Of a stretch of DNA of 17,080 bases, positions 1 through 9,954 are shown piece after piece (the stretch's first letter is position 1; the number at the start of each line of letters is the position of its first letter). Source of the stretch: Ramicandelaber brevisporus (Eukaryota > Kickxellomycota > Ramicandelaberales > Ramicandelaberaceae); the NCBI GenBank assembly GCA_025201865.1, contig MU602883.1:20101-37180 (forward strand), written 5' to 3'. The position numbers were made by a program, and so were the translations under genes. Below the pieces are notes generated by a model, which made no database searches, had not been told where the DNA came from, and saw only the letters and a list, made by a program, of their open reading frames with translations.

Positions 1-1125
1 CGTCGTCTGCGCTGGATGCGCATTCACACTTCAAATTTACGTGAGATACTGGATGTCGAACCAAACTTTGCTGATTTGATTCCAAATGCTACTTGGCTTT
101 CCATCCAAGTCAACGATGGCTTATCTAGCCAACGATGGGTGGGTGATGTTGTTGCGAAATTAAGTAAATTGAAGAAAATAGTTGTCGAGGAATACGGATA
201 CACAGCAGATGAACAGCTTGCAGCTGAAATGGACAAGGCTGTCGCAACCATGCCACGATTGGAGTCTTTGATTATATGTGATATTGATTTGGATTTGAAT
301 ACATTTCCTGGATCAAATACGAAGGAACACGCGAATAAAATACGGCAGCTGGTGATGTCAGTAGCAAACATTGAACCTGGATTGGTTACTTCTACATTTG
401 AGATGTTCAAGAATATCGAGTGGCTGGGTTTAACCGGAATCAGTAGCGCGGAGGTCCTCAAAGAAATTACTGAAGTCGTATCAAATCCAAAGAACTTTCC
501 AGCAATGTTCAAATTGGATGTGTGCAGCGAAATCGACTTATCCAATGCAGACCCGATTGTTAACGAAGAAGATGGAACCACGGTCACTGCGATGGAACTT
601 TATTTGAAGATTTGCAGCATTCGACGTCCACGATTCGAGCTCACGCTTGGTTTCATTCTTGGCGGATGTTCGACAACTGATTCAGCGCTGATAGAGAAGG
701 AACGGGAGTTTGTCATCAATTTTGGTAAGACCAGTGTAGAAGTGCTATGCAGACTGTCGTTAACGCACTACACACCGTCCGGCGACTACGATCCACTAAC
801 AACGTTGTTCTACGAGAGCGCACCGCGTTTTCCGAGGCTTAGATTCATGAACAACTTCGTCTCTCCAACAGCTGTCACTGGACCACGGTTGATTGAGGCT
901 TTGAACAATCCGTTCTTGCTTCCTCATCTTGTTCAAGTGAAGTTTTATGTCGATGGAACGCAGTCCCCAGAGTGGAATGAGAAGTTTAATCCAATTGTTC
1001 CTTCCAGAGGGTTTGACTTTTCGGTAGAAGAAACGCAAAATGAAGACGAAACACGAATGTTAAATGAGAACAATGGCGGTGTCATTCCGTCTTGGTTCTT
1101 GGCTGGCGAGTCTCAAACTTCTTAA
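1..1125 (+). CDS. Leucine-rich-repeat-like hypothetical protein, 5' partial
   Basis: The reading frame is already open at base 1 and ends with TAA at 1123-1125, so this is the C-terminal part (375 codons visible) of a protein that begins outside the window. An in-frame ATG at 16 could also serve as a start, but nothing supports it as one. The visible part has irregularly spaced leucine-rich segments of the form xxLxxLxI/V (for example MPRLESLIICDIDLD and FKNIEWLGLTGI), as in LRR domains of fungal F-box-like proteins. No F-box is visible; if there is one it would lie upstream. No signal peptide or membrane segment is apparent. Function is unknown; substrate recognition in an SCF ubiquitin ligase is only one possibility. 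It converges on the acetyltransferase gene with a gap of about 140 bases. Confidence 0.7.
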   Translation, partial: RRLRWMRIHTSNLREILDVEPNFADLIPNATWLSIQVNDGLSSQRWVGDVVAKLSKLKKIVVEEYGYTADEQLAAEMDKAVATMPRLESLIICDIDLDLNTFPGSNTKEHANKIRQLVMSVANIEPGLVTSTFEMFKNIEWLGLTGISSAEVLKEITEVVSNPKNFPAMFKLDVCSEIDLSNADPIVNEEDGTTVTAMELYLKICSIRRPRFELTLGFILGGCSTTDSALIEKEREFVINFGKTSVEVLCRLSLTHYTPSGDYDPLTTLFYESAPRFPRLRFMNNFVSPTAVTGPRLIEALNNPFLLPHLVQVKFYVDGTQSPEWNEKFNPIVPSRGFDFSVEETQNEDETRMLNENNGGVIPSWFLAGESQTS

Positions 1126-1267
1126 ACATTACTTTACTGCGCATTTAATCAAGCTGTTTCATTTGGCTTTCTTTGAAGAATTATTATACTACGTTTCCGG
1201 ATATGCCAATCAAATCGAGGTGCAGAGACTTAAAAAAAAAAACATAGACAGCGCTATTGAATTGAAA

Positions 1268-2053
1268 CTAGTTGATAGAGCTGCCACCACGAGGTGGATA
1301 GGTGGTCGGGATATAACCTGGAGATTCAATCTGCTTGATGGCACGAGCTGGATTTCCTGCAACAACAGTCAGTGCCGGGACATCTTTAGTTACCGTTGCG
1401 CCTGCTGCCACAACAGCTCCGTCTCCAATCGTGATTCCTGGCAAGATTATCGCACCGCCTCCAATCCACACATCGTTTCCAATAATGATCGGCTTCGAGT
1501 ACTCTCTTGTTGCCATTGAGTCGCCATCGTTTGCTGGAACCATGCGTTTCTTTGGGTCGAGCGGATGAGTAGTTGTGTAGATTTGCACATTTGGCGCAAG
1601 CATCACATTGTCACCAATTCGAATTGGCGCACCATCCAAGAATACACATCCAACGTTGGCAAAGAACGACTTCCCCACATGAACATTAATTCCGTAGTCG
1701 AAAAACACGGGGCAAACCAAGTTGGTCGATTTGTCGCATTTGCCGAGCAGCCGCTTCATCACATTGTACACCTTTTCAGCTCGATGGTCGTCAGCGCTAG
1801 AATCTGATTCCTCAGCATTATCGTCGTAGTCGTCGTCGTCGCTGTTGGCATCATGGGCTTTTGAAAGCTCTTTGACCAGGCGAACGGCACGGTCTGTAAG
1901 TTTGGAAATGATCTTATCGTTGCTGATAATCTCTTGGCCGGATATCATACGAGTCCAATCGGGCGACTGGACAGCGAGCAGTTCGTGAATCTCGCCGGCA
2001 GTGAGTGCCGCGAGCTGCGAGGTCTTCATATCAGCTAGCTGGCGTGTTGTCAT
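1268..2053 (-). CDS. Maltose/galactoside O-acetyltransferase-like hexapeptide acetyltransferase
   Basis: Predicted 261-residue acetyl-CoA-dependent sugar O-acetyltransferase of the left-handed beta-helix (hexapeptide repeat) family. Residues about 36-65 (beginning MISGQEIIS) resemble the N-terminal helical Mac domain. Residues about 110-240 form the hexapeptide helix, with isoleucine/valine-led turns such as [18 protein letters not shown] and ITIGDG and the closing [11 protein letters not shown] typical of the family. The expected catalytic histidine is His163 in YTTTHPLD. An acidic segment (about 68-90, rich in Asp, Glu and Ser) separates the two parts, which is unusual. The frame stays open upstream to 2245, but the ATG at 2053 gives a more family-like N-terminus; the ATG at 2029 is an alternative. 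The family is well known in bacteria and fungi; the true sugar acceptor cannot be read from sequence. Confidence 0.88.
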   Translation of the reverse strand: MTTRQLADMKTSQLAALTAGEIHELLAVQSPDWTRMISGQEIISNDKIISKLTDRAVRLVKELSKAHDANSDDDDYDDNAEESDSSADDHRAEKVYNVMKRLLGKCDKSTNLVCPVFFDYGINVHVGKSFFANVGCVFLDGAPIRIGDNVMLAPNVQIYTTTHPLDPKKRMVPANDGDSMATREYSKPIIIGNDVWIGGGAIILPGITIGDGAVVAAGATVTKDVPALTVVAGNPARAIKQIESPGYIPTTYPPRGGSSIN

Positions 2054-2559
2054 TGCTGGCAGTGTGTGTCTGGCGCAGTGCTTGGTAGCCGTGTATCGAA
2101 GCGAGGAGGCAGAGAGGGAGGTCAGCGAACAAAGTCTCGAGTGCATATGCTGAGTCAGAGTAGCAGCAACAGCAGCAGCAACAGTCTCGAGAAACGGAAG
2201 ATAGTTGATGAGACTGCTTTTTGCTCCGCTTCCCAACAAAATCATCCAACCTTGGATCGTTTAAAAGGCCGTCGCTTCGTAAAATGATTATTATTATGAT
2301 TGGGAAGAAGAAGAATGAAGAACAGTGCTTTTTAAGAAAAAAACAAACGAAAAAATACTGAAAATGGAAGAGAACAAACTTATCAACATCATTATATGAG
2401 GTCAAAAAAGAAGAGAATAAAAAACAAGAGAGTAATTTGGTGGGAGGGGATAATGTAATGAAAATGTAAACCGGAAATGGAAATGGAAATGGAAGTAAAA
2501 AACAAAAACAAAAACAACAACAACAACGGCACAGGGGCAAGATGGCAAGTAAGAATGTA
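2054..2559. other. Intergenic region with A-rich and simple repeats
   Basis: This 506-base spacer lies between the acetyltransferase start and the stop of the Gln-rich gene, both on the minus strand. It contains a short CAG/CAA-type stretch (about 2159-2182), an A-rich region (2330-2440), a hexamer repeat of the form GGAAAT (about 2472-2495) and an A/C-rich run (2498-2527). It should hold the acetyltransferase promoter and the 3' UTR of the Gln-rich gene. No convincing coding sequence or RNA gene is seen; the in-frame extension of the acetyltransferase and the overlapping minus-strand frames are low in complexity. Confidence 0.6.
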
Positions 2560-5500
2560 CTAAATCATAGGCGGAGGAGCTGGGAACTCGTCCAGGATGC
2601 CTGTGGTTGTGTATGTGACGGCTTGATTTTGATTGGGTGCCGTAGAAGATGTATTTGGAATGGCAGTGTTGTCAAGGGACAGTAGCATTTCAGTCCAGTT
2701 ATCCAGGCTGGTAGTATCGGTTGAACCACCAACGATATGGCCAGGCGATGACGTGGCAAGTGCAGCAGCAGTAGCCAGTTGACCGGATGCAGCAGCGGCT
2801 GGAGACACAGTGTGGGCCGATCCATACCGCCGTGGTGGCACTGGGAGCTGATTCTTTTGTTGTTGTTGCTGGGGCAATGCAGGTCCAGCAGAGAAGCTTG
2901 GTGCAATGCTAGTGGATGATGACATCATTGAGATATCATTTGGAGAGATGCTCATACTTCCACTGCTACCACCGATTGTTGACGCTGGGACAGCTAACTG
3001 ACGTTCAAGTTCGAGGCGCTGCTGTAGTTGAATCAACTCCATTTGCTGGCGCTGAATTGTCTGCATTTGCTCAAGCTGCTGACGCTGAAGCTCTTTAACC
3101 TGCTGCATTGGCGTTCAAGCTCGAGGCGTTGCTGTAGTTGAATTAACTCCATTTGCTGGCGCTGAATTGTCTGCATTTGCTCAAGCTGCTGACGCTGAAG
3201 CTCTTTAACCTGCTGCATGTGCATGCTATGAAGCGACTGCATGTCTGACGATGGCATCGAGATGGATGACAATTGATCTCCAATACCACTAAAGCTGCCA
3301 CTGCTGGTGTCTCCTGCATACATACTCATTGGAACTTGGGGTGCGCTGCCACGCTGAGGCTGCATCAGTGGCTGTTGCTGCTGTTGCTGTTGAAGCAGCT
3401 GTTGAGCATAAAGAGCACCAGTTGACAGTGAGGTCGATGCAGCAACAGAGACTGGAATCGGCGGCGGGCCAGTGCTTGAGGAAGACGACGAAGCGCCAGG
3501 CGGACTCACTGGTGTTGGCAGGCCGTTTATAGCACCGCTCTGAGCCAAGTAGTTGGATTTGTCCACAGAATCATACATTTGCATTTGAGAGCCAAGCTGG
3601 CCGTATGCAGAATCATGGGCAGCTGGAGGAGTCATCTGCTGCTGTGGATACTGTGGCACTTGGGGCACAAATGGCTTGCTGCGAGACCGACCAATAGACA
3701 CTCCACCAGATGCCGCCAGCAGATCATTCTGAGACGGACGCGTCCTTAGTTCGTGAGCACCGCCCATGGTAGATGAATCAATGGATTGTGGAGTTGCAAC
3801 GCGGCCAGACACTGGGATACGAGCTGTATTCTGTTGTTGCTGCTGCTGCTGTTGTTGGCGCATGAGCTGCTGTTGGACCCAGGCGGGATGCTGGTCAACC
3901 TGCTGCCTTTGCTGTTGGTGCTGTTGGTGCTGCTGAGGATGATATTGCTGATCCTGAGAGAGTGGGTGTCCCCTAGTCACTGTTTGATGTGGCAAAGCTG
4001 GGACATGGTGTGCAGCATGCTGTGGGTAGTGGCCGCCATGAGATCCGGTGCTCTGGAAGCTGCCATGCTTGGGAGAGTAGTAGTGGTCGGGAGGTGAGCC
4101 ATTGCCGGGCTGCCCAAATGTGTTTGTGCTCATCACACTGACGTGAGTGGAGCGAGACACATACGATGGACTCTGCTCAACATCTACACCGCCGTTGATA
4201 CCGGCAGGTGGGGCAAGGAACGAGTTGCCAACCATCTGCGCGGCAGCGTCATCAATGATCCAGCGGTCTGTGCCAGCTCTGCCGCTGCCATTAGCCTGCT
4301 GAGCCTGCTGTTGTGGACTGATGTATTTTGTGCTGGAGGCAATCGACTCGCTGTCGTTTGTCGCAGCTGAGGCAACACCAGCAGCGGCCTGAGCCATGGC
4401 CGTGTTGATGGATGGCAGCGACGTGCGAGAGTTGGCAGCAGTCTTGTTTGATATGCCCAAAGTGCCAGACTTGATGCTGCCCGAGTCTGATCCAACCGAG
4501 CTTGGTGCGGCGGTGCTGGTGCCTCTGAGCGGATTGCGGTAAACCTGCCCCTTCAACTCTTGATACATTTTGCGAGCCTTGACAATCTTGGCGCGAAGCT
4601 GACGCTGTCCAGCCTCCATGTTGACAGTGACACCGCCATTGACCAGCGACACACCACTCGACATGGTTTCAATCAGTCGACATGTCAGATACGGCTCCAG
4701 CTTGGTGCGGTCATACAGATCAGCCAGATCGTAGTCAACAGTAATGACGTGGATGACATGCTCGTCTTCAATAGTGATGGATTTGCGCACCAGTGGCTTG
4801 ACCTTGCCAGTGTTGATTGGTGACGGCACGTATCCGTTGATCTCCATCACATAAATGAGTGCCTTGCGCATGACATAGCACATCAAAATCTCGAGGATAC
4901 TTGTGACATATGCCACAACGAGTGCGTTGACTGGGCGATCGTCTTTGGTCTGGGCAGCTTTGGCACGCTTAGCGCTGGCTTTGGCAGACTGGCCCTGGAG
5001 AGAGCACTCGGCACGCAGATACTTGAGCATCTTCTTCTCATATGCCGTCTCGGCTTGTTCGTCAGTGAGACCGCCTGTGCGACCACCAGATGCTGTGGAA
5101 AGTCCGAAGAACGATGCGCCGCTGCTCATGACTGGGCCAGAGCCGGAGCTGGGTGTGGTTGGAGAATTTACGGCACCACCGGCAGTGGAGTGGCCCATTG
5201 TGAACAGAGTTGTCGAGTCCACGCTGTGGTCATCGAAGCCCATGCCGCCAGGTGCCGCGGCTGCTGCTTGCATCGCTGCGACTGCTCCAGGAGGCAATGC
5301 CGAAGCGGCATCTCTCCACGCAAATCTGCCCAAATCTGTGTTCTTGTCTGGGAATAGCTGCCGCAGCACCTCGTTGATACCAGCGTGACCAAAGTTGACT
5401 GGCATCACGTCGCGGACCAGCACACCGATGAACTCGTCGAGATACATGTTGAGGAAGCGGAATCCGTCCTTGGACAGGTGGACGACCTGCGGCAGAATCA

Positions 5501-5636
5501 AGCCTGCGGGGTCGCCGGCATGTTCGGCGCGCTGACTGTTGACAACATTTCGGAGCTCCAGCGCAAGAACTGATTCGGCGGTCTGAAGCGTGACAAATGA
5601 CGAGCTGTCACTGCCAAGAAGCCAATCGAGTACCAT
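2560..5636 (-). CDS. Large Gln/Ser-rich protein of unknown function, frame interrupted by tandem duplication
   Basis: I do not recognise the family. Translation from the ATG at 5636 starts MVLDWLLGSDSSSF. It has two ordered-looking regions, residues about 1-115 (with LPQVVHLSKDGFRFLNMYL) and about 195-365 (helical segment around VNALVVAYVTSILEILMC, then a beta-rich part with KSITIEDEHVIHVITVDYD). Helices split by a low-complexity insert vaguely recall a bipartite histone fold, but this is a guess. Residues about 370-800 are Ser/Gly/Pro/Gln-rich with several Gln runs. A Gln/Leu/Glu-rich, possibly coiled-coil segment follows. There the frame breaks: the uninterrupted ORF ends at 3033 after 867 residues, while the natural C-terminus (to 2560, ending EFPAPPPMI) lies in another frame. 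The break coincides exactly with a 110-bp tandem duplication; with one copy removed the frame is continuous at 988 residues. The true product is probably the 988-residue form. Confidence 0.7.
2999..3218. repeat. Two head-to-tail copies of a 110-bp unit inside the Gln-rich gene
   Basis: Bases 2999-3108 and 3109-3218 are the same 110-bp unit. They differ at four positions only: 3001/3111, 3010/3120, 3019/3129 and 3034/3144. Both copies encode the same Gln-rich helix (from MQQVKELQRQQ to LELERQ) but in different frames, because 110 is not divisible by three. All four differences are at third codon positions in each copy's own coding frame and are silent. The duplication is the cause of the frame break in the host gene. 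Confidence 0.95.
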
Positions 5637-7326
5637 GTTGATATTGATAAAACTGATACTGGCGAGTTATCGAGTCGATGCGAAAGTGAGGAGAGAAAGA
5701 ACGAAATAAAGAACAATAGAAAGAAGGAAAAAGAAGGCAAATGAAATGAAATGCAAATTGCGAAGGTGGAGAGAGTTAGAACTCAAGAGTCCGTGTGTGT
5801 GCGGGGTGTGCGAGCACAACTACGAGTGTAAGTGTGAATGTGAGTATGAACGTGAGTGTGGATGTTCTCTATTCACCAGTTGGAATGTAACACCGAAGCA
5901 AAGTTGGCTACTGGAGGCTGAGGTCGAGAATGGAAGGGTTGAAGAGAGTGAGCAAAGTGAACAGAGCGAATGAGTGCGGTGATAAAGTTCAGATCAAGCA
6001 ACAGTCGGGGGGACAGGACAGGTGACCCTTGTCTGTGCTCTGCTCGCCAAAAAAAAACACAGAACCCTCCACACGGTGGTGTGTGCGAAATGATGCTGAC
6101 GGATGAGTGAGATGAATAGGAAACCTAAAATGGCAGAGCAGATGGCAAAAACACACACAGAAGAGTAAATGAAAACACAAAAACAGCACAGGCGTAGATG
6201 AAAATGCTTGTCAATGGGCAATGCTGTATATGGTAATGCTGCTTGACGTGGACGAGAGGGTAGAATACGAAAAGAGAATAAGAAGAGGCGCCAGCAGCAG
6301 CAGCACAAGAGGAAGAAGAAGAAGAGGTCGCCGATGTTTCTGCAATATACAACAAAACTCGCACAAAGTTCAGGGCAACTGGACTGTTTATAGCTTTTTT
6401 GCCCGAACAACAACAAGCAAATGATATTGGCGCTAAACAGTTGCAAGAGATGCGGGCAACGCACCAGGTCGAGTTCAAAGTCAGCAGCCAGCAGCCAGCA
6501 CGCGGTTTTCAGGTAACCTTGTTCCGGCGAAAGAAAGCAAACAGTGGAAGCTCGATCACGAGAGAGAGAGAGAATGCAGAGAATAAGAGAGAGAGGAGGT
6601 GTGTGTGTGTGTGTATGCGCTGTTTCTGTTACTGTTGTTGTTGTTTGTGAAGGTACACTGTCGAAGGCTGAGTCCGACGCTGAGAGTGTTAAATGAGCTG
6701 GCGATTAATGGTATCGATGAACTGCAATAGCCAGCTGGTAGTGTAGCTGTCGCAGTGGGTGGCCGAGCCAAGAGGAAGAAAAAAAACAAAGTTGGATACC
6801 CGAGAAGAGCTTTTTGACAGCTGAAAGATGAGAGGCTTTTCCGGCAACCGAATAAAAGAGTGAGTGAATGAATTAATGAATGAATGAATGAATGGATGAC
6901 ACTCTCGGAGTTGTTAGTCAAACCAATTAGCGGAACAAGTGGAGTAAAAAGAAAAAAAATTTGACAGTTATGGCAGCGACCTGTTCGTGGTATGAAGAAG
7001 AACAGGTGTTCGCTTGGATACAAAGCTGATAAGCTGCCTCAGTGAATATAAAGTTGCAGTTGCAGTTGCAGTGAGCAGTGAGCAGTGGGCAGTGTTGAAA
7101 AGAAAGAGAGAAAAAGTAAGAAAGAAAAAAGTATTTGTGTGTGCGCCGAGGAGACGGCCGGGGGCTGGTTAAGCCAAAGTAATAATGATGCGAGACATTG
7201 AATTGTTTCGTCGCACTCATCGGACATGCGAACCAATCAATAGCTGTGGCGGCGGCGGCAGCGGAAGCGACAGCGGCCAGAGTCGGCGATGGGAGCAGAG
7301 ACAACGGCAGCTGGGAGTCACACATG

Positions 7327-7385
7327 GTAAGTGCGTTGACATTGCATCGCTGATCACAGCGTAACTAACTGTAAGTGCAACACAG
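7327..7385 (+). other. Candidate spliceosomal intron
   Basis: A 59-base segment has all intron hallmarks on the plus strand: GTAAGT at its 5' end, a CTAAC branch-point-like motif at 7365-7369 and CACAG at its 3' end, 16 bases further on. It could belong to an unrecognised small gene or to a long alternative 5' leader of GMP synthase. The TATA box at 7918 suggests that the main GMP synthase transcript starts well downstream of it. Such combinations also arise by chance in a window of this size, so confidence is low. Confidence 0.3.
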
Positions 7386-7917
7386 GCAAAACAAGCAAAA
7401 CAAGAAAGAAAGAAAGAAAAGGCGTGAAATGATCTTAAAATCCAAAACAATGCGTGATAAAATACGTGGCAACTATCACAACCAGAGTCTATGTTCACCG
7501 CTTCCAATGCACACACAGTTTGAGATTCATTTGAACAAACAAAAAAAGCTTACAGTTGTCACGAACAAGACAGTCGAGAATTGTATTCTTGATTCCTGGC
7601 TTCACTTTCAATGCTACTCAACTATTGTAATATATTCCAAACACGTCTGCTATACAGCCACTGTTCCGCCTCGCCAGCCCGCTATCTCGACACGCGGCTG
7701 AAGTTGGTGGATATTTTCTACGTTGTCAATTTTTGAGTGACAAGATTTGGGGGGAAAGGGGAGCATTTCCCGAGCAAAAGAAAAAATAAATTTCGAGGAG
7801 GCGGGAGCAGACGGTGTGGCTGCTAAGTGGACCACAACTCGGTTTGGGGTGGTCGCAGTCGCGGTACCACCGCAATTGTTTCAAATACTCGGATCGACAC
7901 CGTTTTATTTTTTTTTT

Positions 7918-7925
7918 TATAAAAA
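7918..7925 (+). promoter_or_regulatory. TATA box of GMP synthase gene
   Basis: TATAAAAA follows a long T-run and lies about 105 bases before the GMP synthase ATG. With transcription starting about 30 bases downstream, the leader would be about 70 bases and would end in the CAATAG-like repeats (about 7990-8020) that directly precede the start codon. Confidence 0.5.
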
Positions 7926-8022
7926 GACGCTGATCTCCCCCACAAACGCGCGCGTGCGAGAACAAGACTTGTAGCCAGCAACAGCAATAGCAACAGCCAT
8001 AGCAACATCAATAGCAATAGCA

Positions 8023-9648
8023 ATGTCCGAGACTGCTCAGCAAGCGATGCACCAGATGTACGACACCGTGCTCATTCTTGACCACGGCAGTCAGTACACG
8101 CATCTTCTCGTCAAGAGATTACGTGAGCACGGTGTTTACTCCGAGATGGTGGCATGCACCACCAAGCTGTCCGAGCTGGACTACAAGCCAAAGGGTATCA
8201 TCCTGTCTGGCTCCCCGTACAGCATTTACGACGAGGGTGCTCCACACATTGACCCGGCGTTCCTCGAGCTCGGCGTCCCAGTCCTGGGTATCTGCTACGG
8301 CCTCCAGGAGCTTTGCTATCAGCTTGGCGGCACTCTCGACAAGCAGGTTGGCATCGTGGAGAAGCGCGAGTATGGCCACGCTGACCTGCACGTTGTCCGC
8401 CACCCAGACCACCCAACCGCCGACCTGCTGCTCAAGAACATCAACGACATGACCACCGTCTGGATGAGCCACGGCGACCACATTGACGGCGCTCCAGCCG
8501 GCTTCATGGTCATTGGCACCACCGCCACCTCTGACTATGCCGCCATCTGCCACGAGGAGAAGCACATCTACGCCATCCAGTTCCACCCAGAGGTCACCCA
8601 CACCAAGCAAGGCTCCCTGCTCCTGCGCAACTTTGTTGTTGACATTTGCGGCTGCCAGACCAACTGGACTATGGAGTCGTTTGTCGAGAAGGAGATTGAG
8701 CGCATCCGCAACGTTGTTGGCCCAACCTCCCAGGTCGTCGGTGCCGTTTCTGGCGGTGTTGACTCCACCGTCGCTGCTGTGCTCATGACCAAGGCCATTG
8801 GCGAGCGCTTCCACGCCATTCTCGTCGACAACGGTGTCATGCGCCTCAACGAGTGCGAGACCGTCAAGGCCCAGCTCAAGGAGAAGCTTGGCATCAACCT
8901 GAACGTCATGGATTCCGCCGACCTGTTCCTCGGCCGCCTCAAGGGTGTCACTGACCCGGAGAAGAAGCGCAAGATCATCGGCAACACCTTCATTGAGGTG
9001 TTCGAGGCTGAGGCTGCCCGCATCGAGTCCCTCGAGGAGCACAGCGGTCACGGCCGCATCGAGTACCTGCTCCAGGGCACTCTCTACCCCGATGTCATCG
9101 AGTCCATCTCCTTCAAGGGTCCATCTGCCACCATCAAGACCCACCACAACGTCGGCGGTCTGCTTGCCGACATGAAGCTTGGTCTCATCGAGCCACTCCG
9201 TGAGCTTTTCAAGGATGAGGTTCGCGCTCTCGGCAAGATCCTCGGCATCGACGACGAACTCGTCTGGCGCCACCCATTCCCAGGCCCAGGCATTGCCATC
9301 CGCATCCTCGGCGAGGTTACTCCATCCCAGGTTGCCATTGCCCGCGCCGCCGACGCCATCTACATTGAGGAAATCAAGAAGGCTGGCCTGTACCGCAACA
9401 TTTCGCAGGCGTACGCTGCTCTGCTTCCAGTCAAGTCTGTCGGTGTCATGGGTGACAAGCGCACCTACGAGCAGGTTATTGCCCTGCGTGCTGTTGAGAC
9501 CACTGACTTTATGACTGCCGACTGGTTCCCAATGCCATACGATGTGCTCAAGAAGATTTCCAGCCGCATCATCAACGAGGTCAAGGGTGTCAACCGCGTC
9601 GTCTACGACGTCAGCTCCAAGCCACCTGCCACCATCGAGTGGGAGTAA
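8023..9648 (+). CDS. GUA1: GMP synthase (glutamine-hydrolysing)
   Basis: A 541-residue cytosolic enzyme that converts XMP, ATP and glutamine to GMP, the last step of de novo guanine nucleotide synthesis. Residues about 13-210 form a class I glutamine amidotransferase domain with the nucleophile Cys91 in GICYG and the partners His188 and Glu190 in FHPEV. Residues about 215-410 form the ATP pyrophosphatase domain with the P-loop SGGVDS (243-248). The C-terminal dimerisation domain has the HPFPGPG motif and the family-typical end PPATIEWE. Length and domain order are normal and complete. The start fits: [13 protein letters not shown] begins 11 residues in, and the ATG follows an A-rich leader. 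Codon use is strongly C-ended at synonymous sites, as expected of a highly expressed gene. It converges on the metallothionein gene. Confidence 0.98.
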   Translation: MSETAQQAMHQMYDTVLILDHGSQYTHLLVKRLREHGVYSEMVACTTKLSELDYKPKGIILSGSPYSIYDEGAPHIDPAFLELGVPVLGICYGLQELCYQLGGTLDKQVGIVEKREYGHADLHVVRHPDHPTADLLLKNINDMTTVWMSHGDHIDGAPAGFMVIGTTATSDYAAICHEEKHIYAIQFHPEVTHTKQGSLLLRNFVVDICGCQTNWTMESFVEKEIERIRNVVGPTSQVVGAVSGGVDSTVAAVLMTKAIGERFHAILVDNGVMRLNECETVKAQLKEKLGINLNVMDSADLFLGRLKGVTDPEKKRKIIGNTFIEVFEAEAARIESLEEHSGHGRIEYLLQGTLYPDVIESISFKGPSATIKTHHNVGGLLADMKLGLIEPLRELFKDEVRALGKILGIDDELVWRHPFPGPGIAIRILGEVTPSQVAIARAADAIYIEEIKKAGLYRNISQAYAALLPVKSVGVMGDKRTYEQVIALRAVETTDFMTADWFPMPYDVLKKISSRIINEVKGVNRVVYDVSSKPPATIEWE

Positions 9649-9954
9649 ACCCGTTCACCCATCCACTTGAACACAGCTCATTCATTCATTCATTCATTCA
9701 AAAACAAAAGCAAACCACAGCATCTCTGATAATAGACCTTAAAACACCTTTCTCTACCTAGCTTCGCTTTCCCTTTACTTTCTGCATTCTATACATACTA
9801 TACAGGTGCTACAAATTGATGGATACGAACAGTATAGACACTTTAAACTGATAAAAGGATGCAGTTATTTTAGACAGAATTGTATTGTGGTGATGTTAAT
9901 GAGGGGGTTATACAGTTTGTTGGAGAGGAGAGGAGAGTGTGCCGTGGGGCTTGT
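9649..9954. other. Convergent 3' spacer with ATTC microsatellite
   Basis: This 306-base spacer lies between the GMP synthase stop and the metallothionein stop. It contains an ATTC tetranucleotide run at about 9679-9700 and otherwise AT-rich 3' UTR-like sequence, including a GAGAG-type stretch at 9925-9938. No gene is seen. Confidence 0.6.

Larger units (their letters stand above)
5637..8022. other. Long divergent intergenic region rich in simple repeats
   Basis: This 2.4-kb spacer lies between the divergent starts of the Gln-rich gene and GMP synthase, much longer than the other spacers here. It holds degenerate GTGNAN hexamers (about 5785-5862), GA runs (6558-6597), a GT run (6599-6614), ATGA/TGAA tetramers (6861-6899), AGTTGC then AGCAGTG repeats (about 7051-7095), and a T-run with a TATA box near 7918. 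Minus-strand open frames here (for example 5994-6464) are Phe/Cys/Ser-rich translations of low-complexity DNA. Two weak coding candidates are discussed in the findings: a Cys-rich frame at 5746-5973 and a possible spliced small gene around 7289-7701. Otherwise nothing recognisable. Confidence 0.6.

Noticed and set aside
5994-6464. Hydrophobic Phe/Cys-rich minus-strand frame that could suggest a membrane protein
   Set aside because: Hydrophobicity comes from A/G-rich simple repeats read on the other strand; several overlapping frames look alike and none has family features.
8272-8301. Possible CTG-to-serine recoding (yeast CTG clade)
   Set aside because: CTG falls at the conserved leucine of VLGICYG in GMP synthase, and at other leucine sites, so the standard code fits.
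8119-9273. 384-codon open frame on the minus strand inside GMP synthase
   Set aside because: It is the antisense shadow of a highly codon-biased gene; composition is Val/Leu/Asp/Gly-rich with no domain, and GMP synthase itself is certain.
6861-9700. ATGA/TGAA run upstream and ATTC run downstream of GMP synthase as a possible inverted-repeat flank of a mobile unit
   Set aside because: They are ordinary tetranucleotide microsatellites; there are no target-site duplications, transposase or other element features between them.
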